63,817 bases of DNA, from contig NZ_JABVCQ010000018.1 in assembly GCF_014145225.1 (NCBI RefSeq), positions 1 to 63,817 of the forward strand. Direction: 5' to 3'. The translations under genes and the position numbers were made by a program. Positions 28,456 to 37,509 of this stretch are shown one piece after another (within the stretch, counting starts at the first letter, position 1; each line of letters starts with the position of its first letter). The DNA comes from Thiospirillum jenense (GTDB lineage Bacteria > Pseudomonadota > Gammaproteobacteria > Chromatiales > Chromatiaceae). Under the pieces are notes generated by a model, which searched no databases, had not been told where the DNA came from, and worked only from the letters and a program-made list of their open reading frames with translations.

Positions 28456-30114
28456 ATGATTTTTTTAATTCGTTTTATACTCCCTATTTTATTTGTTTGT
28501 TGTCTGTTCACTGCACCAGTGAACGCAATAGACAGCGGGCGGTTTTCGTCATCAGTCCCGGCGTCTACCATCACTCATGCGCAAGCGTGGACACCGCTAT
28601 CTGCACGGTTAATTATTGAATTTTATGCCACCTATAGCCCCTCGCAGCCACTTTGGCACGAAGTGCAGGCGCGAGCATTATTAAACCTAGCGATTGCCAG
28701 TCAAGATGAAGGATTTAATCCAGATGATTTTCATGCCACAGCGATTGCACAATTACTATTATCAGGCACTTTCAATCGCTTTGTGATTCCAGAGCGTATT
28801 GATGCCGATTTATTACTGAGTGATGCTCTGGTGCGCTATATTCACCATCACCGTTATGGCAAATATGATCCAAAAATCATTAGAAGTTGTTTAGCAGTAC
28901 GCGACGCAGCTAATGCCGAATTAATAAAAGCCGACATGGCCGCCAGTCTATTTGCACCGGACTTATCTAGCTGGTTATCAACGCATTTACCCCGCCCTTT
29001 TTTTTATACACAATTAGTCGAAGTTTATCAGCGCTATCGTTTAGCTATTGCCAATGGATTCGGCGCACCAATTCCAAATAGCACAGCGTTAGCACTAGGA
29101 CAACATGATGCACGATTACCCGCAATTCGCGCCCGTCTTGCCTTATTAGATGGTGAGCCATTACCATCTCATACTAACGCTCAAGTGTATGATGACAGTC
29201 TCATTAAAAGAATTAAACAATTTCAACGGCGCTCGGGATTAACAGCAGATGGCATTATTGGAGCGCGTACATTAGCAGCACTCAACGTATCATTGCCAAA
29301 AATATTAACAAAAATAGCGGCCAACTTGGAACGGATGCGCTGGCTTTATAATGACCTGTCCAGTGATTTTTTATTTGTTGATATTGCACAATTTCAATTG
29401 CACCTAGTGCAAAATAACCAGACGGTTTGGACAACTGCAGTTGTTGTTGGCGCGACCGACAGCCCAACCCCTATGTTGCGCGATGATCTGGAACATGTTG
29501 TTTTTAATCCAACATGGATAGTGCCGCCTTCAATTCAACGCACGATGCAAACAGTCAATCAAAAACAATATCAGGTATTTGATCGGCGCACCGGACAACG
29601 TGTTAATCAACGTCATGTATCGAATACCGAGCGCTATCGGGTAGTGCAGGTACCGGGAGATAAAAATGCGCTAGGACGAGTCAAGTTTATATTCCCGAAT
29701 CATTTAGCGGTTTATTTGCATGATACCCCCGCAAAGCATCTATTCAAAAAAACACGACGCGACTTTAGTCACGGTTGTGTGCGGGTTGAGCAGCCATTAG
29801 AATTGGCACGGCGAGTTTTACAGTCTCATTCAGGTTGGAATACAACGCACATTACTGAGGTATTAGAACGCGGGCGCACCCGTCATGTGCAATTACCCCA
29901 ACATCTGCCAGTGGTTTTGTATTATTTAACCGTATTTGCCAATACACATAGGCATCTCAGTTTTCGTCCGGATATCTATCAGCAAGATGCTGCGTTAATT
30001 GCGCAGTTAGCACAGTCTGCCGCCCCGCCGCGATTGATATTCGCACCATCACCAACTGACGTTCAATCATTGCCGCAATCAGCACCAATTCAAGAACTAG
30101 AAGAGAGTATTTGA
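28456..30114 (+). CDS. L,D-transpeptidase of the YcbB/LdtD type
   Basis: About 552 residues with a signal peptide (FILPILFVCCLFTAPVNA), a scaffold domain, a peptidoglycan-binding repeat (KRIKQFQRRSGLTADGIIGARTLAAL) and a YkuD catalytic domain. The active site has HDTPAKHLF and SHGCVRVEQPLELAR, with the nucleophile at Cys441. Such enzymes make 3-3 crosslinks in periplasmic peptidoglycan and confer beta-lactam tolerance. ATG 28456 is preferred over GTG 28444. Family call is firm; the exact orthologue is not. Confidence 0.88.
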   Translation: MIFLIRFILPILFVCCLFTAPVNAIDSGRFSSSVPASTITHAQAWTPLSARLIIEFYATYSPSQPLWHEVQARALLNLAIASQDEGFNPDDFHATAIAQLLLSGTFNRFVIPERIDADLLLSDALVRYIHHHRYGKYDPKIIRSCLAVRDAANAELIKADMAASLFAPDLSSWLSTHLPRPFFYTQLVEVYQRYRLAIANGFGAPIPNSTALALGQHDARLPAIRARLALLDGEPLPSHTNAQVYDDSLIKRIKQFQRRSGLTADGIIGARTLAALNVSLPKILTKIAANLERMRWLYNDLSSDFLFVDIAQFQLHLVQNNQTVWTTAVVVGATDSPTPMLRDDLEHVVFNPTWIVPPSIQRTMQTVNQKQYQVFDRRTGQRVNQRHVSNTERYRVVQVPGDKNALGRVKFIFPNHLAVYLHDTPAKHLFKKTRRDFSHGCVRVEQPLELARRVLQSHSGWNTTHITEVLERGRTRHVQLPQHLPVVLYYLTVFANTHRHLSFRPDIYQQDAALIAQLAQSAAPPRLIFAPSPTDVQSLPQSAPIQELEESI

Positions 30115-30308
30115 TCATTATGGTGCAGTGCTTGATAGGATCAATCGGGTGTATCCAGCTGAATAGAAGACATAAAATTTGCCTAAAATCCTATTGTGAA
30201 ATGCACTACAGAATCGTTAAGACAGTTAGATAAATCCACACACAACCCTAACATCTAATAAAGTAAACTAATATAAAATGATTGTTGAATTGCTACTCTC
30301 TTTGTGTC

Positions 30309-30328
30309 ATTCCCGCATATGCTGGAAT
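30309..30328. repeat. Short palindromic repeat of ATTCCC...GGAAT type
   Basis: ATTCCCGCATATGCTGGAAT followed by CCAG resembles the ATTCCCGC...GCGGGAAT elements scattered in many proteobacterial genomes (dRS3-like). It lies in the 580-base gap 30115-30694, which otherwise holds only a doubtful 62-codon open frame at 30502-30690 just before the response-regulator gene. Confidence 0.4.
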
Positions 30329-30694
30329 CCAGCAGCGCCATATTCTGGTTTCCCGTTATCGTGTGAGTGAGGATTTTATTTGTTGCAGTATTAGAATCAA
30401 ACTATCTTGAATTGACTATATCAAGCGCTGCTGAACAATTTGTAAAGTTCATGGAAAATGTACAACTAAATAAGCAATTTGATACAAGCAGAAACTGAAT
30501 TATGAACAAACATGCTTACTATCTTAAAAAATGCTATGATTCGCCGTTACCGAACATGACGTGGCTAATAAATTGCACCTCTTTGTTACAAGAGGTTTTA
30601 AGCTCTGTGTGTCTCAATAATAATTGGCTTACTGGGATTTCCGTTACTATAATGTCGTGTGTTGCATTCATAACCTGTATTTGGAATTGATACT

Positions 30695-32413
30695 ATGCTT
30701 AAGTCTGACGACACGCTATTTTCTATGCCAATTCTCGTTGTTGATGATGAACCAACTAATACCCGTTTGCTTGATAAAATTCTGACTAAAGCAGGCTACC
30801 AATTTGTCATTGTAACTAATGATCCACGCCAAACACTCACCTTATTTGATGCGCATCGCCCCGGGGTCATTTTATTAGACCTCAATATGCCGTATTTAGA
30901 CGGTTTTGCGGTGTTGGAACAATTGCGTACTCATACACCCAATACCATGCCGCCAGTCGTGGTATTAACGGCGCAAAGTGATCAAACATCTCGCCTGCGC
31001 GCATTGCAAGGTGGAGCGCGGGATTTTGTGACTAAACCATTTGATCGTGCTGAATTATTAGTCCGCATTCAAAACATGCTGGCAATACAATTAGCCGAAC
31101 AACAGCGCTTACGGTTTTATGCCCATTTTGATTCTGTCACGGGGCTACCAAATCGCACCTATACCATGCAATTATTGCAACAGACATTTGGTAATGCGTT
31201 AGATGACACACAATCAACGACCATTTTGTTATTAGCTTTACAGCAATTTAAGCGCATTAATCAAAGTTTTGGCTATGAAGCAGGCGATGATTTATTACGG
31301 TTATTAAAAGATCGGTTGCAACAATTGCTAATTGGTCAACGCACTGTGCTGGGGCGCGTTGAAGGCGCCCGGTTTTTAATTGTATTACCCGGGTTAGGCA
31401 AAGACAGCGCGGTCTTAGCAGACTTTATTGAAAACCTCATAGCCCGCCTGCATTCACCAATTGAACTCAATGGAGTTGAAATTCGCCCCGCCCTACATAT
31501 TGGTGCTGCCGTCTATCCAGAAGATGCCACGAATACAGCGGATTTACTTGCCCGCGCCGAAGCTGCTTTAGCACAAGCACAACAACAAACTGATTTGCCC
31601 TATGCGTTTTGCGATCCCGGCACGGATGCGCGGGTGCGGGAACAATTGGAATTTGAAGCGGAATTACATCGGGCATTAGAACGCGAAGAGTTTTTTTTAG
31701 TCTATCAACCACAATTCGATCTGGCGACAGGACGTATTCGCGGTGTCGAAGCATTATTGCGTTGGCGTCATCCAATTCGTGGCATTGTTTCCCCCGCGCA
31801 ATTCATTCCCGTACTGGAACAAACCGGGTTAATTTTACAAGTCGGGGAATGGCTATTGCAGGCTGCTTTAATGCAAGCACGGCAATGGCAACAAGCTGGT
31901 TTCCCGCCCCTATGTATGGCAGTCAATCTATCGCCCCGACAATTTCAAGGCAATAATTTATTAACGCAAATTGAAACTGCACTATCAACCAGCGGTGTAA
32001 AAACTGACCAAATTGAATTAGAAGTCACGGAAAGTTTATTAGTAGAAGATTTTCCCGGCACCCTGCAACTACTACAAACATTGGAGCAAATGGGAATTAA
32101 AATCGCGTTAGATGATTTTGGTACCGGCTATAGTGCGTTGACTTATCTTCATGCTTTCCCGTTTCATGTTATAAAAATTGATCGTTCATTTGTGAGTACC
32201 ATTGGTCATTCACCTAAATCAGAAGCCCTCTTACAAGGGATTGTACAGTTGGGTAAAAGTTTGCAATTAGAAATCATTGCTGAAGGAATTGAAACTGAGG
32301 CACAGCGTCAGCACCTGCTCGGTCTTAATTGTGATACGGGGCAAGGATTCGGATTGTGTCGCCCTAAATTACCCCATGAATTAGAGGCTTTATTAAAAAC
32401 AGGTTATCTCTAA
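30695..32413 (+). CDS. Response regulator with degenerate GGDEF and intact EAL domain
   Basis: A 572-residue protein. An N-terminal receiver domain has DDEP, the phospho-acceptor Asp62 in LLDLNMPYLDG and the Lys in VTKPFD. A GGDEF domain starts near SVTGLPNRTYTMQLL, but the signature is GARFL instead of GGDEF, so it should not make c-di-GMP. The EAL domain keeps its catalytic set: EALLRW, AVNLSPRQ, ELEVTES, DDFGTGYSALTYL, KIDRSFV and AEGIET. It is therefore a predicted phosphorylation-controlled c-di-GMP phosphodiesterase. The cognate kinase is not adjacent. Confidence 0.93.
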   Translation: MLKSDDTLFSMPILVVDDEPTNTRLLDKILTKAGYQFVIVTNDPRQTLTLFDAHRPGVILLDLNMPYLDGFAVLEQLRTHTPNTMPPVVVLTAQSDQTSRLRALQGGARDFVTKPFDRAELLVRIQNMLAIQLAEQQRLRFYAHFDSVTGLPNRTYTMQLLQQTFGNALDDTQSTTILLLALQQFKRINQSFGYEAGDDLLRLLKDRLQQLLIGQRTVLGRVEGARFLIVLPGLGKDSAVLADFIENLIARLHSPIELNGVEIRPALHIGAAVYPEDATNTADLLARAEAALAQAQQQTDLPYAFCDPGTDARVREQLEFEAELHRALEREEFFLVYQPQFDLATGRIRGVEALLRWRHPIRGIVSPAQFIPVLEQTGLILQVGEWLLQAALMQARQWQQAGFPPLCMAVNLSPRQFQGNNLLTQIETALSTSGVKTDQIELEVTESLLVEDFPGTLQLLQTLEQMGIKIALDDFGTGYSALTYLHAFPFHVIKIDRSFVSTIGHSPKSEALLQGIVQLGKSLQLEIIAEGIETEAQRQHLLGLNCDTGQGFGLCRPKLPHELEALLKTGYL

Positions 32414-32483
32414 TTAATATTTGAATTTAACCCAGTGCAATGTTGTCGTGTTGCGACGCTGTTTGAGCATTGTGGTGTAATAT

Positions 32484-32807
32484 TTAATTAGATGTTTGAT
32501 TTCGATTCAGTTGCATCATGTGATGCGCTATAATAGGAGGACGTTCACTGTTAAGACGCGAGCGCGTATTCAGATAGTGAATTGTCGCAGTTGGATGCTG
32601 CGTCTGTTTTTTTTTAATAAACGGCTCTAATGGCAACTCGAGGGTGTATTGCACTAATAAACACCGATAAACATTTACCAATACTTGATCGCGAAAACTT
32701 TTAGGTGGTGTAATTTTCTCTAGTTCACGCTGGTAATAGCGAATGCGCTCAATTGCGGGTAAATTGAACGAATCACAATAGTCAAAATAATCAGTATTTG
32801 TATTCAT
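32484..32807 (-). CDS. Hypothetical protein, 107 residues
   Basis: Start at ATG 32807 is supported by GGAG about 10 bases upstream (minus strand TTGGAGTACAATTTT). The protein begins MNTNTDYFDYCDSFNLP, has a central helical part (ERIRYYQRELEKI) and a polar tail rich in N, Q and R. No signal, membrane segment or known motif. The 513-base stretch upstream (32808-33320) holds nothing I can support; a 79-codon frame at 32830-33069 looks spurious. Confidence 0.5.
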   Translation of the reverse strand: MNTNTDYFDYCDSFNLPAIERIRYYQRELEKITPPKSFRDQVLVNVYRCLLVQYTLELPLEPFIKKKQTQHPTATIHYLNTRSRLNSERPPIIAHHMMQLNRNQTSN

Positions 32808-33320
32808 AAAATTGTACTCCAATACGAAATTAAATTGAGGGATCACAGTTGAATGCTTTAGTTCTAATCCATTTGAATGTAACGAAAAATTTTACATATT
32901 TGTCAAGCGGTTTCGCTACTTGTATTAGATTAACGATGTGATAGCTGCTTAGATTAGTGATTAGTGCCGAGAAAACAATTACCCTAAGGGGCAAGCCGAC
33001 GGATTTTTCACCACATAGCCAATAGCAACGGCATGATTTCCGCTTCTGTTGACGATGTATTATAGCCATTACTCACTGAAAGTATCAGTTCTTGGTGGAT
33101 TACAATGTGAAATTAAACAAAATCAGTATGAATTGCTAGTGTTTATGCAATAGCAACCATAAACATCTAGAGATGGTGGTTTACAAATTGCGCTATATGG
33201 GATTGCCAAATGCGAATATATTTTAGTCATACCAACACAAAAAATGGCAATTGAATACATATTCCAGTGAATGAATTTTGTACGATTGGCTACTTAGCTA
33301 AATCTCAAAAAACTCTATTC

Positions 33321-34244
33321 TCAACCTAAACCGCTCCAACTTAAATATACTGTTGTGATGTCTTGACCCCATAATAAAGCGATCCAACCCGCAATAGCTA
33401 AAAAGGGTCCGAATGGTAAAGGTGACTGTGGTTGTTGACGTTTTAAGGCAATCAAAGCGATACCAACAACCGCGCCGGGGAGTGCGGATAACAATAAAAT
33501 TTGCGGTAAAGCACTCCAACCTAACCATGCCCCAAAGACGGCAAAAAGCTTAAAATCACCATAGCCCATGCCTTGTTTACCCGTCAATAATCGGAATAAA
33601 TGAAAAACAAACCATAAACTGAGATACCCAATCACAGCGCCAAAAATTGCGGTTGAACTATCTACAAATATATTGAATACACTCAATAGCAACCCTAACC
33701 ATAACAATGGGAGAACGACCACGTCAGGTAATAGTTGAGTGTCAAAATCTATAATCGCTAACGCAATCAACCCCCAGGTTAACACCAGTGCGCTAACACC
33801 CTGCCATGTAATGCCAAACTGCCAAATGACAATAACGGTTAATAATGCAGTGGATGCTTCAATCAATGGATAACGTAGTGAGATATGACACTGACAAGCC
33901 GTACACCGCCCGCCCAATATTAAATAACTCAAAATCGGAATATTTTCCCAGCTGCGAATACGATGCTGACAGTTTGGGCAGTGTGAAGGTGGATAGGCTA
34001 AATTAAAAGGTGCTACTGTAGATTGTTCTGATGATGGGTTGTCGTTCAGCACTGATGCCGGCGAAAGTGAGCGCATGAATTCATTGCAATCATGCCGCCA
34101 TGCTAATTCCATCATGCGCGGCAGTCTCAAAATAACGACATTAAGAAAGCTGCCAACTATTAAACCAACTATCGTTGCTAAACTATACAACAATACCGGA
34201 TTAGTTAATAAATCATTTAAAGTTTCAAGTGTCGTATACAACAT
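33321..34244 (-). CDS. pilD: Type IV prepilin peptidase / N-methyltransferase
   Basis: A 307-residue inner-membrane enzyme that cleaves and N-methylates type IV pilins and type II secretion pseudopilins. The two CxxC pairs of the cytoplasmic zinc domain are CPNC and CTAC. The catalytic aspartates lie in IIDFDTQLLPD and KQGMGYGDFKLFA. The N-terminus has IVGLIVGSFLNVVILRLPRMME. pilB and pilC, its usual neighbours, are not in this window. Confidence 0.94.
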   Translation of the reverse strand: MLYTTLETLNDLLTNPVLLYSLATIVGLIVGSFLNVVILRLPRMMELAWRHDCNEFMRSLSPASVLNDNPSSEQSTVAPFNLAYPPSHCPNCQHRIRSWENIPILSYLILGGRCTACQCHISLRYPLIEASTALLTVIVIWQFGITWQGVSALVLTWGLIALAIIDFDTQLLPDVVVLPLLWLGLLLSVFNIFVDSSTAIFGAVIGYLSLWFVFHLFRLLTGKQGMGYGDFKLFAVFGAWLGWSALPQILLLSALPGAVVGIALIALKRQQPQSPLPFGPFLAIAGWIALLWGQDITTVYLSWSGLG

Positions 34245-34475
34245 TATTTTTCCTAAAAATTGGTTGAATTACCAACATGCCGAGTATCATGGGATTGGAT
34301 AAAATGCTAGATATGGTTGAGTATGATAACTGTTTAATAGAGTGCTGCTATCTTAAATGGATTTGAGTTAAAATAGATGACATCCGATGACGATTTAATT
34401 TATACTTAATATACTACGCGCTGCGCGGTATTAGTATTACGACTCCTGACCATTTAATAATATCTGCTAACCAAT

Positions 34476-35369
34476 ATGTCTGAATACGCTTTTGCCACAT
34501 TTCTACATGCTTGTCAGGCGCGGGTTGAACATGTGCTTGATACCCATTTGCCTACTAATGATCAACCGCCTGGGCAACTTCATGCTGCGATGCGTTATGC
34601 CGTTCTCGGTGGCGGGAAACGTTTGCGGCCAACTTTAGCATACGCCGCCGCCCATGCCTGTAGCATTCCATTAGAACAGATTGATACAGCTGCCACTGCA
34701 TTAGAATTGATTCATGCTTATTCACTCATTCATGATGATTTGCCAGCAATGGATGATGATGATTTGCGGCGTGGGCGACCGACGTGTCATAAAGCATTTA
34801 ATGAAGCAACGGCCATTCTTGCGGGTGATGCGTTGCAAACATTGGCATTTTATGTTTTGGCACAGGATAAAATGAACCCGCCCGCTGTGCGTGTTCGTTT
34901 AATTGAACAATTGGCACATGCCAGCGGTTCATTGGGAATGGTGGGTGGTCAAGCACTCGATTTAGCGTCCGAAGGCGTAGAATTAGATTTAGTGATGCTA
35001 GAAAACATTCATATTCATAAAACTGGTGCATTAATTCGTGCCAGTGTAAATATGGCCGCCACAACAGCACCGCATTTGTCAATAGAACAGCGCACGGCAT
35101 TAGATCACTATGCTAAATGTATTGGGCTGGCATTTCAAATTCAAGATGATTTACTAGATGTTGAAGGTGAAACCGCTATTATTGGCAAGCGCAGTGGTCA
35201 AGATATTGCGCATCAAAAAGCGACTTATCCCGCATTATTAGGTGTGAAACCGGCACATGAAGCGGCAGCTAATTTGGTCAATGAAGCGCTGGCGAGTTTA
35301 CGATTATTTGATGACAATGCTGATGCCCTGCGTAATATTGCTGAATATATTATTAAGCGCGATCATTAA
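34476..35369 (+). CDS. ispA: Farnesyl diphosphate synthase
   Basis: A 297-residue trans-prenyltransferase that condenses IPP with DMAPP and GPP. The first aspartate-rich motif is DDLPAMD from residue 87, followed by RRGRPTCHK; the second is QIQDDLLDVEGE. GGGKRLRP is also intact. Its product feeds UppS encoded earlier in this window. It is followed closely by folE2; dxs, which commonly sits between or beside these genes, is absent. The 231-base upstream spacer has only an imperfect dyad near 34409-34441. Confidence 0.95.
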   Translation: MSEYAFATFLHACQARVEHVLDTHLPTNDQPPGQLHAAMRYAVLGGGKRLRPTLAYAAAHACSIPLEQIDTAATALELIHAYSLIHDDLPAMDDDDLRRGRPTCHKAFNEATAILAGDALQTLAFYVLAQDKMNPPAVRVRLIEQLAHASGSLGMVGGQALDLASEGVELDLVMLENIHIHKTGALIRASVNMAATTAPHLSIEQRTALDHYAKCIGLAFQIQDDLLDVEGETAIIGKRSGQDIAHQKATYPALLGVKPAHEAAANLVNEALASLRLFDDNADALRNIAEYIIKRDH

Positions 35370-35402
35370 CACCAGTATTTTATGATGCAAGAGGAAATAA
35401 TG

Positions 35403-36251
35403 ATGGCATCTGACGCTGCCAATTGCTGTGCCAGCAGCAAATCAGATCATACGGTAATCGCCGATGTGCAATCGGGCGTGGATCGCCGTCATATTGCGAT
35501 TGATCGCGTAGGGATTAAAGATATTCGTCATCCGGTGCGCGTGAGTGATCGCAGTGGCGGCGAGCAGCATACTGTCGCAACTTTTAATATGTATGTGTAT
35601 TTGCCACATAATTTTAAAGGGACGCACATGTCGCGGTTTGTCGCAATTCTGAATAGCCACGAACGCGAGATCAGCGTCAATAGTTTTAAAGAAATGCTGA
35701 CCGATATGGCGCAGCGACTTGAATCAAAAGCTGGGCATATCGAAATGCGATTTCCGTTTTTCGTCAATAAAAAAGCACCAGTGAGTGGTGTCGAAAGTTT
35801 ATTGGATTATGACGTGACTTTTATTGGTGAAATCCATAACCAACATCCGACAATGGCAATGAAAGTTGTCGTACCTGTCACCAGTTTATGTCCGTGTTCA
35901 AAAGAAATTTCGGCCTATGGTGCGCATAATCAACGCTCCCATGTGACGGTGCAAGTCCGCACTTCTGATTTCGTGTGGATTGAAGAAATCATTGATTTGG
36001 TTGAAGCGCAAGCCTCATGTGAATTATTCGGTTTATTAAAACGCCCTGATGAAAAATATGTCACAGAACACGCCTATGATAATCCCAAATTCGTCGAAGA
36101 CACGGTGCGCGATGTCGCCCAATGCTTGAATGATGACCCGCGTATTTTGTCATATATTGTTGAATCGGAAAATTTTGAATCCATTCATAATCATTCGGCT
36201 TATGCCTTGATTGAACGTGATAAAACGCAGACACCGCACTCGTCAACATAA
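35403..36251 (+). CDS. folE2: GTP cyclohydrolase FolE2 (type IB)
   Basis: About 282 residues. It makes 7,8-dihydroneopterin triphosphate from GTP for folate and is the metal-flexible alternative to FolE. Blocks include [32 protein letters not shown], and the metal-site [27 protein letters not shown] at 35391-35396 favours ATG 35403; ATGs at 35382, 35385 and 35400 are alternatives. FolE2 is often kept where zinc is limiting. Confidence 0.94.
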   Translation: MASDAANCCASSKSDHTVIADVQSGVDRRHIAIDRVGIKDIRHPVRVSDRSGGEQHTVATFNMYVYLPHNFKGTHMSRFVAILNSHEREISVNSFKEMLTDMAQRLESKAGHIEMRFPFFVNKKAPVSGVESLLDYDVTFIGEIHNQHPTMAMKVVVPVTSLCPCSKEISAYGAHNQRSHVTVQVRTSDFVWIEEIIDLVEAQASCELFGLLKRPDEKYVTEHAYDNPKFVEDTVRDVAQCLNDDPRILSYIVESENFESIHNHSAYALIERDKTQTPHSST

Positions 36252-36265
36252 TCATTGGTCATGTG

Positions 36266-36673
36266 ATGGAAACAGACGAACTCGTGCAGCGTATTGCACA
36301 CTCGAAAAAATCGCTTTTTATCACTGTTTTGACGGCAAATGAAGTGTCAACATTTGGTCCTGACAATATCGAACATTTTTTACCCTGGACATTAGTTCAA
36401 TTGGCAAAATTGCAGAGGCATAAATACTCAAAGAACAAAAAAGCAGGTGTGTTGTCATTAGTCATCCGCGAATTCACTGCATTGCGCGACGCAGTGACAG
36501 GTATTCCAATTAAACGTATTGCTGGCTGTTTTATTCAAGATGGCGAAGTACATTCATTAACTGCGGGTGAGATGCGGCAGGCATTTTTAACTGACGCACA
36601 AACTGGTGAACCGCTCGACCCAGAACCCAATGTCACCTTTATTGATTTCGAGCAATTGGTGGCGCAGTTATAA
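36266..36673 (+). CDS. Hypothetical protein, 135 residues
   Basis: Begins METDELVQRIAHSKKSLF; a soluble, mixed-charge protein with a central KYSKNKKAGVLSLVIREF and an acidic C-terminus ending FEQLVAQL. A GTG at 36263 is one codon upstream. No known motif is recognised. It sits 14 bases after folE2 and before sdhC on the same strand. Confidence 0.55.
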   Translation: METDELVQRIAHSKKSLFITVLTANEVSTFGPDNIEHFLPWTLVQLAKLQRHKYSKNKKAGVLSLVIREFTALRDAVTGIPIKRIAGCFIQDGEVHSLTAGEMRQAFLTDAQTGEPLDPEPNVTFIDFEQLVAQL

Positions 36674-36737
36674 CCGGGGTTCATTTTATCTCAAATGAAT
36701 CACTCCATTGTCAACCCGCGTGGGTTATTAGACACCA

Positions 36738-37148
36738 ATGCTATCAACCAAACTGCCATTAGATAGAATGCCGCCGCGCACTCAGCGCCCCGTATTTCTT
36801 GACCTACGCCATATTCATTTACCATTGCCGGGCGTGGTATCTATTCTGCACCGTCTCAGCGGGTTGATATTATTATTAGTCATTCCCATTGGGATTGGGT
36901 TATTCGCTTATGCCCTGGTCGGTGAAGCCGAGTTTATGGCCGCGGCCGCCCTGTTTTCTCATCCCGCCACTAAATTAGTACGGTTAGTTTTAATTTGGGC
37001 GTGTGTGCATCATCTCATTGCCGGGGTACGCTATTTGGCACTGGATTTTGGCTGGGGAATCACACGACCAATGGCGCGTTACACCGCTGCGGCCACGCTC
37101 ATTGTCAGTGTCATATTCACCTTGCTCCTTGGAAGTTTATTATTATGA
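36738..37148 (+). CDS. sdhC: Succinate dehydrogenase cytochrome b556 subunit
   Basis: A 136-residue membrane anchor with three helices. It has QRPVFLDLRHIHLPLPGVVSILHRLSG, including the quinone-site Ser/Arg and the SILHR motif, and the heme-ligand region WACVHHLIAGVRYLALD. It anchors SdhAB and helps reduce quinone. ATG 36768 is an alternative start. It overlaps sdhD by 4 bases. Confidence 0.94.
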   Translation: MLSTKLPLDRMPPRTQRPVFLDLRHIHLPLPGVVSILHRLSGLILLLVIPIGIGLFAYALVGEAEFMAAAALFSHPATKLVRLVLIWACVHHLIAGVRYLALDFGWGITRPMARYTAAATLIVSVIFTLLLGSLLL

Positions 37149-37495
37149 ACAGCCGCCAAGCATCGGGATTAAAAGCATGGTTCATGCAGCGGTTGACCGC
37201 CGCCTATCTAGCGGTATTTAGCCTCTATCTCATTGGACATTTTGCCTACGCACCCGCCCACCATTACAGCGATTTAATCCAGTGGTTAGTGACACCCGCC
37301 GTTTTTTTAGGCATGTTATTATTTATTCCACTGCTGCTCATTCACGCCTGGATTGGCGGGCGCAACATTGCGATTGATTACTTGAAACCCTTTACGCTGC
37401 GCTTGGGTTTTTTAATCCTGTTTGCCGCCCTATTATTTGCCTCTGGTCTATGGGCGGGGCAAGCATTATTACGCGCACATTTCAACGCGGGTTAA
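37145..37495 (+). CDS. sdhD: Succinate dehydrogenase membrane anchor subunit
   Basis: A 116-residue protein with three membrane helices. It begins with SGLKAWFMQRLTAAYLAVF and carries LLIHAWIGGRNIAIDYLKP, the SdhD pattern with heme-ligand His and quinone-site Asp-Tyr. It starts inside an ATGA overlapping sdhC and is 14 bases before sdhA. Confidence 0.94.
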   Translation: MNSRQASGLKAWFMQRLTAAYLAVFSLYLIGHFAYAPAHHYSDLIQWLVTPAVFLGMLLFIPLLLIHAWIGGRNIAIDYLKPFTLRLGFLILFAALLFASGLWAGQALLRAHFNAG

Positions 37496-37509
37496 TTAAA
37501 AAAACAGCC

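Noticed and set aside
30502-30690. 62-codon open frame ending 4 bases before the response-regulator gene
   Set aside because: Composition is poor (many C, N and W residues), no Shine-Dalgarno is clear, and nothing is recognised. A leader peptide is possible but unsupported.
32830-33069. 79-codon minus-strand frame in the gap upstream of the small hypothetical gene
   Set aside because: No motif, no Shine-Dalgarno, and low-complexity AT-rich DNA around it.
34409-34441. Imperfect dyad around TACGCGCTGCGCGGTA upstream of ispA
   Set aside because: Mismatched arms and no downstream T-run, so neither a clear operator nor a terminator.
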